9,183 bases of DNA from Prevotella sp. UBA3294 (GCA_002361535.1 DETG01000124.1:41311-50493); one strand, 5' to 3'; shown: positions 1 through 6,465, counted from the first letter of the stretch. Translations and numbers: made by a program. The notes: generated by a model not told the origin, from the letters alone.

Positions 1-2
1 TG

Positions 3-380
3 AACAAGGTGGAGTCGGGTGTGCGACTGCGTTATTGGTACACCGATCCCGATACGGGTGAGGAAGAAGAGATTCTTATTGAGAATACGGAAACCCGCGA
101 CCAACCCAAGAACAAGGAGAAAGCCATGCTGCTCTTGAAGTCACAGCTCTACGACCGTGCCATGAAGAAACGCTTAGAGGCACAGGCTAAGATCGAGGCT
201 GGGAAGAAGAAGATCGAGTGGGGCAGTCAGATTCGCAGCTATGTGTTTGATGACCGTCGGGTGAAGGATCACCGTACCAATTATCAGACCACCGATGTGG
301 ATGGCGTCATGGACGGAAAGATCGATGGCTTTATCAAAGCCTATCTGATGGAGTTCCCAGTGATGGAGGAATCAATTTAA
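3..380 (+). CDS. prfB: Peptide chain release factor 2 (RF2), C-terminal part, 5' truncated by the window edge
   Basis: Class I release factor that recognises UGA and UAA stop codons in the ribosomal A site and triggers release of the finished peptide. Only the last 125 residues are present. The frame is open from base 3 and begins N-K-V-E-S-G-V-R, which in RF2 follows directly after the catalytic GGQ loop, so the GGQ motif itself lies just outside the window. Family hallmarks are visible: a K/N/K-rich stretch before AMLLLKSQLYD, then WGSQIRSYVFDD, then the VKDHRTNY segment, and the D-G-x-I-D-G-F-I-x-A-Y tail typical of RF2. A GTG at 9 could be miscalled as a start, but homology clearly runs through it upstream. 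Whether the usual RF2 programmed frameshift exists cannot be judged here. The next small gene starts 21 bp downstream. Confidence 0.95.
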   Translation, partial: NKVESGVRLRYWYTDPDTGEEEEILIENTETRDQPKNKEKAMLLLKSQLYDRAMKKRLEAQAKIEAGKKKIEWGSQIRSYVFDDRRVKDHRTNYQTTDVDGVMDGKIDGFIKAYLMEFPVMEESI

Positions 381-401
381 ACCTTTAAATAATAATCAAT
401 T

Positions 402-545
402 ATGAATAAGAAAAGAAAAGCGCAGCGCGCACGCCATGAGGCACTGGTAGAGAAAAAAGGTAAGGATGTGGTGATGTGGATCATTGTTGCTCTGATTGCC
501 TTCGCTCTCGTCTATATGGGCATCACGATTTACGGTATGATGTAA
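402..545 (+). CDS. Small single-pass membrane protein, 47 aa, function unknown
   Basis: A short ORF beginning MNKKRKAQRARHEALVEKKG with a strongly basic N-terminal half (about residues 3-21), followed by one hydrophobic segment (about 23-45, VVMWIIVALIAFALVYMGIT) ending in Y-G-M-M. It looks like a small inner-membrane protein with a cytoplasmic positive N-terminus. I do not recognise a named family. Support for it being real: it begins 21 bp after the prfB stop, and its TAA stop shares one base with the ATG of the next gene (TAATG), an arrangement typical of translational coupling. The upstream sequence is A/T-rich, as is usual for Bacteroidales start regions. If it is skipped, the CYTH gene can be wrongly extended upstream into this region from an ATG at 476 in another frame. 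Confidence 0.7.
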   Translation: MNKKRKAQRARHEALVEKKGKDVVMWIIVALIAFALVYMGITIYGMM

Positions 546-1066
546 TGAGTGGCTTCGAGATTGAGCGTAAATTCCTGGTGCGTGGCGAGAGCTACCGCGA
601 ACAGGCAACGAGTAGCAGCCGCATCCAGCAAGGTTATATCTGTAGTGGTCACGGGCGGACAGTCCGTGTGCGTATCCGTGACAACTACGGGTATCTCACC
701 ATCAAAGGACCAGCTGAAGGCGACGGACTGAAACGGTATGAATTCGAAAAGGAAATCACGTTGGAGGAGGCACGGCAGCTGATGAAGCTCTGTGAGCCCG
801 GTGTGATTGACAAGACACGCTATTTAGTGAAGAGTGCCGACGGCATCCACACCTTTGAGGTGGATGAGTTCTATGGTGACAATGCCGGTTTGGTGATGGC
901 CGAAGTGGAGTTGGGAAGTGAGGACGAACCTTATGAGAAGCCCGATTTCATCGGTGATGAGGTGACGGGCGACCGTCGTTTCTACAATTCCCACATGCGC
1001 AAGTTCCCCTTCATCGTTTGGCGTGGAACCATACCCAAAGCGTTCCGACACATAACGTTAGAGTAA
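545..1066 (+). CDS. CYTH domain protein (class IV adenylate cyclase / triphosphatase-like), 173 aa
   Basis: CYTH proteins form a triphosphate tunnel that binds a triphosphate substrate and divalent metal. Members include class IV adenylate cyclases, inorganic triphosphatases and thiamine triphosphatase; the substrate here cannot be told from sequence. Residues 5-9 (E-I-E-R-K) form the defining ExExK signature. Further tunnel-type charged residues follow in order: R41 and R43 in TVRVRIR, K54 in LTIKG, E66 and E68 in RYEFEKEI, a K-T-R-Y segment, F-E-V-D-E-F, and A-E-V-E-L. The C-terminal V-T-G-D-R-R-F-Y-N-S is characteristic of short bacterial CYTH proteins. The start at 545 is chosen over an in-frame ATG at 476 because it puts the ExExK motif near the N-terminus and overlaps the preceding stop by one base. 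The last 18 codons overlap the convergent VanZ-like gene. Confidence 0.88.
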   Translation: MSGFEIERKFLVRGESYREQATSSSRIQQGYICSGHGRTVRVRIRDNYGYLTIKGPAEGDGLKRYEFEKEITLEEARQLMKLCEPGVIDKTRYLVKSADGIHTFEVDEFYGDNAGLVMAEVELGSEDEPYEKPDFIGDEVTGDRRFYNSHMRKFPFIVWRGTIPKAFRHITLE

Positions 1067-1421
1067 CCCCGGTGCTGTTGGCGAGGAAGTCAAGCCATTC
1101 GCCACTGCGCCTTCCTCCTGTACAATAGGCTTGAGCCAACTCAATGATACCGCTCATGATGATGGGCGCAAGCCATCCCCAACCGATGATCTTTTTCCAC
1201 GAGAATCTGCTGTGTTGTGCCTGCAGAGGGTGATGGCGCAGGTATTCTGCCCAGATCACTCCGCAGGTAACGAAATACATGGCGGTGTGTACCCATTTGT
1301 CTATCAGGGTGACATTGTTCAGGGGAGTCTCAGGAACAGGTATCAGACAAAGTACCCAAATCGATGCTATGAATAAACAGGAAAAGGGATATTTCCTAAC
1401 AAAATGCAGGATATGTTTCAT
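1011..1421 (-). CDS. VanZ family membrane protein, 136 aa
   Basis: Small multi-pass inner-membrane protein of the VanZ-like family. The name comes from a teicoplanin-resistance accessory protein, but most chromosomal members have no known function. Hydrophobic segments lie at about residues 13-27, 46-62, 78-96 and 114-131. The family pattern is visible: an acidic/basic start of the second helix (D41-K-W-V-H45), I-E-L-A-Q at the end of the third, and G-R-R-S-G-E-W-L-D-F-L-A-N-S-T-G before the last. The ATG at 1421 is the first start after an AT-rich spacer with a promoter-like box at 1442-1449. It reads towards the CYTH gene and overlaps it tail to tail by 56 bp. Nothing here supports a resistance role. 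Confidence 0.85.
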   Translation of the reverse strand: MKHILHFVRKYPFSCLFIASIWVLCLIPVPETPLNNVTLIDKWVHTAMYFVTCGVIWAEYLRHHPLQAQHSRFSWKKIIGWGWLAPIIMSGIIELAQAYCTGGRRSGEWLDFLANSTGVTLTLCVGTLWVWFHAKR

Positions 1422-1441
1422 TTTTACTTTCTATTTTGGTG

Positions 1442-1449
1442 CAAAAGTA
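1442..1449 (-). promoter_or_regulatory. Bacteroidales -7 box for the VanZ-like gene
   Basis: On the minus strand this reads TACTTTTG, matching the Bacteroidales sigma-ABfr -7 consensus TAnnTTTG, 20 bp upstream of the ATG at 1421. I see no good TTTG -33 box at the expected spacing. It lies back to back with the plus-strand box at 1462-1469. Confidence 0.5.
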
Positions 1450-1461
1450 CAATTAATTTTA

Positions 1462-1469
1462 TAATTTTG
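1462..1469 (+). promoter_or_regulatory. Bacteroidales -7 box for the first symporter gene
   Basis: TAATTTTG matches TAnnTTTG. A TTTG at 1435-1438 is a candidate -33 box, but its 23-bp spacing is longer than the usual 19-21. Transcription would begin around 1475, so the upstream GTG at 1474 would have no leader. This favours the ATG at 1492 as the true start of the downstream gene. Confidence 0.55.
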
Positions 1470-1491
1470 CAGCGTGAAACAGGAAAAAAAG

Positions 1492-2856
1492 ATGTCAAAT
1501 TCATTAGAGAGAGGGAATTTCGGTACGAAGCTGGGCGTGATACTTGCCACGGCAGGCGGAGCGGTAGGCTTGGGAAACGTATGGCGGTTTCCATACGTCA
1601 CAGGTCAGAATGGCGGCGCCGCCTTTATCCTTATTTATTTTTTATGTGTGTTAGTCATGGGAATCCCCGTGATGCTCTGCGAGTTTCTGATCGGTCGCCA
1701 TGCCCAGTCCAATACGGCACGTGCCTATAGTAAGCTGGCCAACGGAACGCCTTGGAAATGGGTGGGTTACATGGGTGTGCTCACGGCGGCGCTGATCATC
1801 GGCTTTTACGGTGTGGTGTCAGGCTGGACATTACAGTATGTAATGGCATCTGCCACCGGTCAGCTGCATGGAACACCGGCAGAGATCAAGGACTATTTCT
1901 CGGCCTTCTCCTCTAATCCCATCAAACCCATCATCTGGATGGCGCTGTTGGTGGGCATGACTCATTTCGTGATTGTCCATGGCATACAGGACGGCATCGA
2001 GAAGGCATCGAAGATCATGATGCCCCTGCTGTTCGTCTTACTCCTTGTCCTGGTGGGCTGCTCCCTGATGTTGCCCAACGCCATGGCGGGCGTGGAGTTC
2101 CTGCTGAAGCCCGATTTCTCCAAAGTGACGGATAAGACCTTCTTGGAAGCTTTGGGACAGTCGTTCTTCTCGTTGAGTATCGCCATGGGATGTCTGTGTA
2201 CCTATGCCAGCTATTTCAAGCGCGAGACGAACTTAGTGGGAACGGCCTTCCAGATTTCTATCATAGACACCTTCGTGGCGATCCTTGCCGGACTGATGAT
2301 CTTCCCCGCAGCGATGTCTGTGGGTGTACAGCCGGATAGCGGACCGTCGCTCATCTTCATCACCTTGCCGAATGTGTTCGAACAGGCATTCGGCTCCATG
2401 CCTGTCCTGAAGTATGTGGTGTCGCTGGCATTCTATATCCTGCTCTCCATCGCTGCCCTTACCTCGAATATCTCCTTGCACGAGGTGTCAACCTCGTTTC
2501 TCAGTGAGGAACTGCGCGTGGGAAGGCGCAAGGCCGCGGCGATGGTATCCGTGATGTGTGTGATCGTGGGTGCCGTTTGCTCGTTGTCGTTGGGTGACTG
2601 GTCGTGGGCAAAGCTGTTCGGCATGCCTGTATTCGACTTCCTCGATTGGTTTACGGCGAACATCTGTCTGCCGTTGGGCGGTTTCTTCACCTGTCTCTTT
2701 GTGGGATGGTATGTGGAACACCGGGTGATCCGCGATGAATTCACCAACTGGGGAACGGTCAACTACGGCATCTTCCACCTTTTTGTATTTGTGGTGAAAT
2801 ACGTTTGTCCGCTGTTTATCCTCTTTGTCTTCCTGCACCAGATAGGATGGGTGTAG
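1492..2856 (+). CDS. Sodium-dependent transporter, SNF/NSS family (first of a tandem pair), 454 aa
   Basis: Predicted LeuT-fold symporter that uses the sodium gradient to import a small substrate, usually an amino acid in bacterial members. The substrate is not assignable here. The length of about 450 residues and the hydrophobic pattern fit the 11-helix bacterial form. The family signature around the unwound part of helix 1 is intact: AVGLGNVWRFPY at 24-35, with A24, V25 and N29 in the places of LeuT sodium-site residues A22, V23 and N27, and R32 in the place of gate residue R30. Y106 in GFYGVVSGW corresponds to the substrate-site tyrosine of helix 3. A322-L-T-S325 in helix 8 matches the second sodium site. 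An in-frame GTG at 1474 would add six residues but sits too close to the -7 box. An A/G-rich stretch (AGGAAAAAAAG) precedes the chosen ATG. Its paralogue follows 89 bp downstream. Confidence 0.92.
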   Translation: MSNSLERGNFGTKLGVILATAGGAVGLGNVWRFPYVTGQNGGAAFILIYFLCVLVMGIPVMLCEFLIGRHAQSNTARAYSKLANGTPWKWVGYMGVLTAALIIGFYGVVSGWTLQYVMASATGQLHGTPAEIKDYFSAFSSNPIKPIIWMALLVGMTHFVIVHGIQDGIEKASKIMMPLLFVLLLVLVGCSLMLPNAMAGVEFLLKPDFSKVTDKTFLEALGQSFFSLSIAMGCLCTYASYFKRETNLVGTAFQISIIDTFVAILAGLMIFPAAMSVGVQPDSGPSLIFITLPNVFEQAFGSMPVLKYVVSLAFYILLSIAALTSNISLHEVSTSFLSEELRVGRRKAAAMVSVMCVIVGAVCSLSLGDWSWAKLFGMPVFDFLDWFTANICLPLGGFFTCLFVGWYVEHRVIRDEFTNWGTVNYGIFHLFVFVVKYVCPLFILFVFLHQIGWV

Positions 2857-2861
2857 GGGGA

Positions 2862-2891
2862 GCCCACCCCGACCCTCCCAAAGGGAGGGAG
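2862..2891 (-). repeat. Solo inverted copy of the G-rich 47-bp repeat core
   Basis: Beginning five bases after the stop of the first symporter gene, the minus strand reads CTCCCTTTGGGAGGG followed by TCGGGGTGGGC. This is the same core as the six tandem units at 5995-6276, in the opposite orientation. It holds a perfect 7-bp hairpin (CCCTCCC 2873-2879, loop AAA, GGGAGGG 2883-2889) and, on the minus strand, a four-run G-quadruplex motif. It could act as a 3' hairpin for the upstream transcript, but no T-run follows. Short AAGTTCA/TTCATAG direct repeats fill 2914-2940 before the next ATG. Confidence 0.75.
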
Positions 2892-2945
2892 ATAGGAGGA
2901 AGGAGAAATCATAAAGTTCAAAGTTCATAGTTCATAGTTTGAAGA

Positions 2946-4301
2946 ATGAAGGATAGAGGGACATTTGCATCAAGGATGGGTATTATCCTGGCAACAGCGG
3001 GATCGGCCGTCGGACTTGGGAACGTATGGCGTTTTCCATACATGACGGGTCAGAACGGGGGTGCCGCCTTTATCCTGCTTTATTTTGCCTGTGTCTTCCT
3101 CTTGGGCATCCCTGGGATGATCAGTGAGTTCATCGTGGGGCGCCACGGCACTACCAATGCTGCACGGGCATACGATATCCTGTCACGAGGCAAGCCCTGG
3201 AAACTGGTGGGCTACCTCGGCATCCTCACATCCACCATCATCCTGGGGTTCTATGCCGTGGTGGCAGGATGGTGCCTGGAATACCTCTTCGCCTCAGCGG
3301 CAGGACAGCTGCGGGGGGATGCTGCCTATGTGCAGACCTATTTCCAGTCATTCTCTTCTGATCCGCTGAAACCCTGTCTGTGGGCTGTCGCCTTCATCCT
3401 CATCACGCATTTCGTGGTGGTGCGCGGTATCCGCAACGGGATTGAGCGTGCTTCGAAATGGCTCATGCCCGCCTTGTTACTGCTATTAGTGATCATCGTG
3501 GTAGCCTCCTGTCTGTTGCCGGGTGCATACAAAGGCATCGAGTTCCTGCTGAAGCCCGACTTCTCCAAGCTCAGCGGTAGCGTGTTCTTAGAGGCACTCG
3601 GACAGGCGTTCTTCTCCTTGAGTCTCGGTACGGCGTGCCTTTGCACCTATGCATCGTATTTCGGTAAGGAAACGAAACTCATGCAGTCGGCAGTGCAGAT
3701 CGCTTTCCTCGACTCGATCATAGCGGTGATGGCCGGACTGATGATCTTCCCTGCGGCCTTCTCCGTAGGGGTCACGCCCGATGCCGGACCGTCGTTGATC
3801 TTCATCACCTTGCCGAACGTGTTCCAACAGGTGTTTGCCGCTGCTCCGCTGATGGGGTATGTGATCTCCGTGATGTTCTATGCCCTGTTGGTTTTTGCCG
3901 CCCTTACCTCTACCATCTCCATGCATGAGATAGGAACAGCCTTCTTCACCGAAGAACTGCAGGCACCGAGAAGCAAGGCGGCATGGGTGCTCACTGCGGT
4001 GTGCAGTATCATCGCCGTGCTCTGTTCTCTGTCGTTAGGTGCCTGTCCCGACATCCACCTGTTGGGAAAAGATCTGCTCACCTTCTGCGACCAGCTCACG
4101 GCACAGTATCTGCTGCCCTTGGGTGCCTTCCTCACCAGTCTGTTCGTGGGATGGTATGTGCCTAAGAAGATTGTGCGCGATGAGTTCACCAATCACGGGA
4201 CGCTCCAAGGCAGGGCATTCCCCCTCTATCTCTTCATCGTACGCTTTGTCTGTCCGCTGTGCATCCTCCTGATCTTCCTCCACCAGATGGGGGTGATATG
4301 A
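2946..4301 (+). CDS. Sodium-dependent transporter, SNF/NSS family (second of a tandem pair), 451 aa
   Basis: Paralogue of the preceding gene with the same LeuT-fold layout and predicted 11 membrane helices. By eye, clearly more than half of the aligned residues are identical over the first three helices, without gaps. Key positions are retained: A21, V22 and N26 for sodium binding, R29 as gate residue, Y103 in GFYAVVAGW, and A319-L-T-S322 in helix 8. Differences concentrate in loops and in the middle of helices 2, 4 and 9-10, which may reflect a different substrate. The conserved S-M-H-E-I after helix 8 parallels S-L-H-E-V in the first copy. The ATG at 2946 is the only start that keeps the short pre-helix N-terminus. 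No TAnnTTTG box is visible in the 89-bp gap, so co-transcription with the first copy is likely. Tandem duplication is the simplest origin. Confidence 0.92.
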   Translation: MKDRGTFASRMGIILATAGSAVGLGNVWRFPYMTGQNGGAAFILLYFACVFLLGIPGMISEFIVGRHGTTNAARAYDILSRGKPWKLVGYLGILTSTIILGFYAVVAGWCLEYLFASAAGQLRGDAAYVQTYFQSFSSDPLKPCLWAVAFILITHFVVVRGIRNGIERASKWLMPALLLLLVIIVVASCLLPGAYKGIEFLLKPDFSKLSGSVFLEALGQAFFSLSLGTACLCTYASYFGKETKLMQSAVQIAFLDSIIAVMAGLMIFPAAFSVGVTPDAGPSLIFITLPNVFQQVFAAAPLMGYVISVMFYALLVFAALTSTISMHEIGTAFFTEELQAPRSKAAWVLTAVCSIIAVLCSLSLGACPDIHLLGKDLLTFCDQLTAQYLLPLGAFLTSLFVGWYVPKKIVRDEFTNHGTLQGRAFPLYLFIVRFVCPLCILLIFLHQMGVI

Positions 4302-4346
4302 ACGGTGCCCTCCCCGAAACGCTGAATACTAACAATACCGAATACT

Positions 4347-5306
4347 ATGAAACTGAAAGAATTCTTCTACCTACAGAAATCCGACCGCCAGGTGCTCCTG
4401 GTATTGGCGGGTGTGATCATCATCGCCCTTACCTTATTATATATAATAGGGAAGCAAAAGGAGACGACTGCCTCGTTGACGTATCTCCCAGGTGACAGTC
4501 TGCCGAGAGCTGCCTATCCGACGTCGCAGTCCTATTCCGATGACGGTGATGACAACCTACGGGGTGCCTCTCCCGCAGTACATCTTTTCCCCTTCGATCC
4601 CAACACCGCCGACAGCACCCAACTGCTCCAGTTAGGCCTCCGCCCCTGGCAGGTAAGGAATATCTATCGGTATCGTGCCAAGGGGGGCGTGTACCGACAG
4701 CCATCCGACTTTGCACGGCTCTACGGACTGACGGTGAAGCAGTACCGTATGCTGGAACCTTATATCCGCATCTCGTCCGACTATCTTCCTGCCTCCTCCC
4801 TGTTCCCGGCACGGAAAGAACGGATGCTGCCCCCCACAGATACACGATATGACAGTCGTCAACCACTGACAACGACACAGAACCACGACTCTCTTATCTT
4901 CTCCCCCAAGCTACGACCCGGTGAGACCGTGATCTTAAACATGGCGGATACCAACGAACTGAAACGGGTGCCTGGCATCGGAAGCTACTATGCACGTACC
5001 ATCATCCGCTACGGACAGCGGTTGGGGGGATACCACAGCATCGAACAACTGCGAGAGATCAGTGGATTCCCTGAAGAGGCACTGTCTTACTTCAAGGTGA
5101 CGAACCCTGAGGTGAGGCGAATGAATGTTAATACATCCACGCTCGAACAACTGCGAAAGCATCCCTACTGCAACTTCTATCAGGCACGTGCCATCATCGA
5201 CTACCGACGGCTGCACGGATCACTCCATAGCTTAGATGACCTGAAACTGCTCAAGGAATTCCCGCCGGCTGCTATCCAACGACTTAAACCATACGTCGTG
5301 TTTTAG
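4347..5306 (+). CDS. Membrane-anchored helix-hairpin-helix (ComEA-like) protein, 319 aa
   Basis: One N-terminal membrane segment (about residues 16-35, VLLVLAGVIIIALTLLYIIG) is followed by a low-complexity linker (about 39-80) and three helix-hairpin-helix modules. Module 1 (about 81-143) contains FDPNTADSTQLLQLGL and F-A-R-L-Y-G-L. Module 2 (about 194-252) contains LNMADTNELKRVPGIG, the canonical hairpin with P-G-I-G at 209-212, then a second hairpin, REISGF. Module 3 (about 257-319) contains MNVNTSTLEQLRKHP and ends at the C-terminus. Such modules bind DNA backbone without sequence preference. In ComEA a membrane-tethered copy binds DNA outside the cytoplasm during uptake. A DNA-receptor role is therefore plausible here but is inference, since no other competence gene is nearby. 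The gene starts 45 bp after the second symporter with no obvious promoter, so it may be the last gene of the operon. The first module lacks the classic G-x-G loop and may be structural only. Confidence 0.85.
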   Translation: MKLKEFFYLQKSDRQVLLVLAGVIIIALTLLYIIGKQKETTASLTYLPGDSLPRAAYPTSQSYSDDGDDNLRGASPAVHLFPFDPNTADSTQLLQLGLRPWQVRNIYRYRAKGGVYRQPSDFARLYGLTVKQYRMLEPYIRISSDYLPASSLFPARKERMLPPTDTRYDSRQPLTTTQNHDSLIFSPKLRPGETVILNMADTNELKRVPGIGSYYARTIIRYGQRLGGYHSIEQLREISGFPEEALSYFKVTNPEVRRMNVNTSTLEQLRKHPYCNFYQARAIIDYRRLHGSLHSLDDLKLLKEFPPAAIQRLKPYVVF

Positions 5307-5316
5307 GATGGAATCC

Positions 5317-5444
5317 TTTTCTTTGGCATAAAGAAAAGTTCTTTATTCGTTCTTTTCTTTGGTGCAAAGAAAACTTCTCTATCACTCTTTTCTTTGGCGC
5401 AAAGAAAACTTGTTTAATCACTCTTTTCTATGGCGCAAAGAAAA
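5317..5444. repeat. Array of four 21-bp palindromes at a 35-36 bp period
   Basis: Four copies occur at 5317-5337, 5353-5373, 5388-5408 and 5424-5444. Each is a 9-bp arm TTTTCTTTG, a 3-nt loop (GCA, GTG, GCG, GCG) and CAAAGAAAA. Copies 2 and 3 are perfect; copies 1 and 4 each have one arm mismatch. The 14-15 bp spacers are also partly conserved (for example CTTCTCTATCACTC and CTTGTTTAATCACTC). The array starts 11 bp after the helix-hairpin-helix gene. Similar TTTTCTTTG/CAAAGAAAA palindromes are familiar in Bacteroidales intergenic DNA. Possible roles are a 3' hairpin cluster or bidirectional terminator. Confidence 0.85.
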
Positions 5445-5527
5445 GAGACAAAAGAAACATCCACCCTACCAAACCTCCCCTATATGGGAGGCTTAACCGC
5501 TCCTACTCGTCGCTCTTTCACTAAGGT

Positions 5528-5561
5528 AAGCTCGCCCCATCAAAGGGGCGGCTTGTTTTTT
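5528..5561 (+). terminator. Rho-independent terminator-like hairpin
   Basis: AAGC-TC-GCCCC, loop ATCAAA, GGGGC-G-GCTT, then GTTTTTT. The interrupted 9-bp stem followed by a T-run has the shape of an intrinsic terminator. It lies about 220 bp after the helix-hairpin-helix gene, beyond the palindrome array, so it could end read-through from that operon. A weaker G/C hairpin (CCTCCC/GGGAGG) lies just upstream, around 5475-5492. Confidence 0.5.
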
Positions 5562-5900
5562 GTCGGCTTACGCCAGTGCCCTTGTGCCAGTTTCCTTGCG
5601 CATAATTGTTTACCCATTCGGCTTTGCCTGATTCTTCGGATTCCAGTTTCTACGGACTTATTGGACTTTACGGACAATCAGCCGTGTTGGCTGATAATTT
5701 CTGTGACTTCTGTTATTTCTGTGTGAGATTAATTATTCAAAGGATCTAAGGATATTAGGGACATTTTCGTGTTTATCGTGGTTTCCGTTTTTCCGTTGTT
5801 TCTCTCCGCTTTGCTTTGAGTGACCGTTGTTTTTGCATGATCTTTTTCAGAGAGATGATTCATATCCCATTGAGTGGCACAGTTGACAAATGGGGGTAAA
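5562..5900. other. Gene-free spacer
   Basis: No credible gene. A 98-codon open frame across 5430-5726 has no recognisable domain and starts inside a palindrome repeat. The only structure I can support is a perfect 7-bp inverted repeat ATCAGCC-GTGTT-GGCTGAT at 5677-5695, followed by AATTT. The rest is T-rich, simple-looking sequence. Confidence 0.6.
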
Positions 5901-6345
5901 CAAAGTTACTGACCCCACCCCTTACCCAACCCCTCCCAAGAGGAGGGGAGCTACTGCGCTGAGTACACATGCTTCAAAGTCATATGCGGTGAGTCCGCAT
6001 GGCACCCCCTCCCTTTGGGAGGGCAGGGGTGGGCCTCCTGTCCGCATGGCACTCCCTCCCTTTGGGAGGGCAGGGGTGGGCTTCCTGTCCGCATGGCACC
6101 CCCTCCCTTTGGGAGGGTAGGGGTGGGCATCCTGTCCGCATGGCCCCCCCTCCCTTTGGGAGGGTAGGGTTGCGCTTTCCGTCCGCATGGCACTCCCTCC
6201 CTTTGGGAGGGTAGGGGTGGGCTTCCTGACCGCATGGCACCCCCTCCCTTTGGGAGGGCAGGGGTGGGCCTCCTGACCGCATGGCACTCCCCTCCCATCG
6301 TAGGGGAGGGGTGGAGCGTAGCGAGGGGTGGGGTCAGTAATTTTG
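5901..6345. repeat. MITE-like repeat element bounded by 22-bp inverted repeats
   Basis: The left end 5901-5922 and the right end 6324-6345 are inverted copies of each other (21 of 22 positions; core TTACTGACCCCACCCCT). Inside the left end is CCCCTCCC-AAGA-GGAGGGG, and inside the right end CCCCTCCCATCGTAGGGGAGGGG, so both ends also carry G/C hairpins. A 6-bp inverted repeat ATGCGG-TGAGT-CCGCAT (5984-6000) leads into the internal 47-bp array. I see no target-site duplication and no coding capacity, so mobility is inferred only from the symmetric ends. Confidence 0.65.
5995..6276. repeat. Six tandem 47-bp units, five with an intact G-quadruplex motif
   Basis: Units begin CCGCATGGC at 5995, 6042, 6089, 6136, 6183 and 6230, an exact 47-bp period. 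A diverged seventh start lies at 6277. Each unit contains a 7-bp hairpin CCCTCCC-TTT-GGGAGGG followed, in units 1, 2, 3, 5 and 6, by a fourth G-run, giving GGGAGGGCAGGGGTGGG or its GGGTAGGGG variant (first at 6017-6033). Unit 4 has TAGGGTTGCGC and loses the fourth run. There are no unique spacers, so this is not CRISPR. Because 47 is not a multiple of 3 and the minus strand of the unit lacks stops, long spurious minus-strand frames cover the array. Confidence 0.95.
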
Positions 6346-6465
6346 CTCTGCATGATTTGAGATTCTCCCTTGACTCCATTCACTCTGTGGAATGTATTGT
6401 CAGGATAATTCAGAATTATTTAAGGATTGCAAAAATATGCTAATTGAATGGCGGGCCAAACTCGG

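Noticed and set aside
476..544. Upstream extension of the CYTH gene from the ATG at 476
   Set aside because: It would cover the small membrane gene in another frame, and the added residues do not resemble CYTH proteins. The ATG at 545 gives the normal N-terminus.
1011..1421. Glycopeptide resistance role for the VanZ-like gene
   Set aside because: Only family resemblance; no vanHAX-type neighbours. Most chromosomal members have no known resistance role.
5430..5726. 98-codon plus-strand ORF starting MAQRKETKE
   Set aside because: It begins inside a palindrome of the repeat array, crosses a terminator-like hairpin and shows no domain or protein-like composition.
5995..6276. CRISPR array
   Set aside because: The whole 47-bp unit repeats; there are no unique spacers and no cas genes nearby.
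5922..6383. Three overlapping long minus-strand open frames (100-153 codons) with repeated PTLPKGG / LPSQREG peptides
   Set aside because: They lie entirely in the 47-bp tandem array. The period is not a multiple of 3, so each frame reads all phases, and the unit simply lacks minus-strand stops. No start region or domain supports translation.
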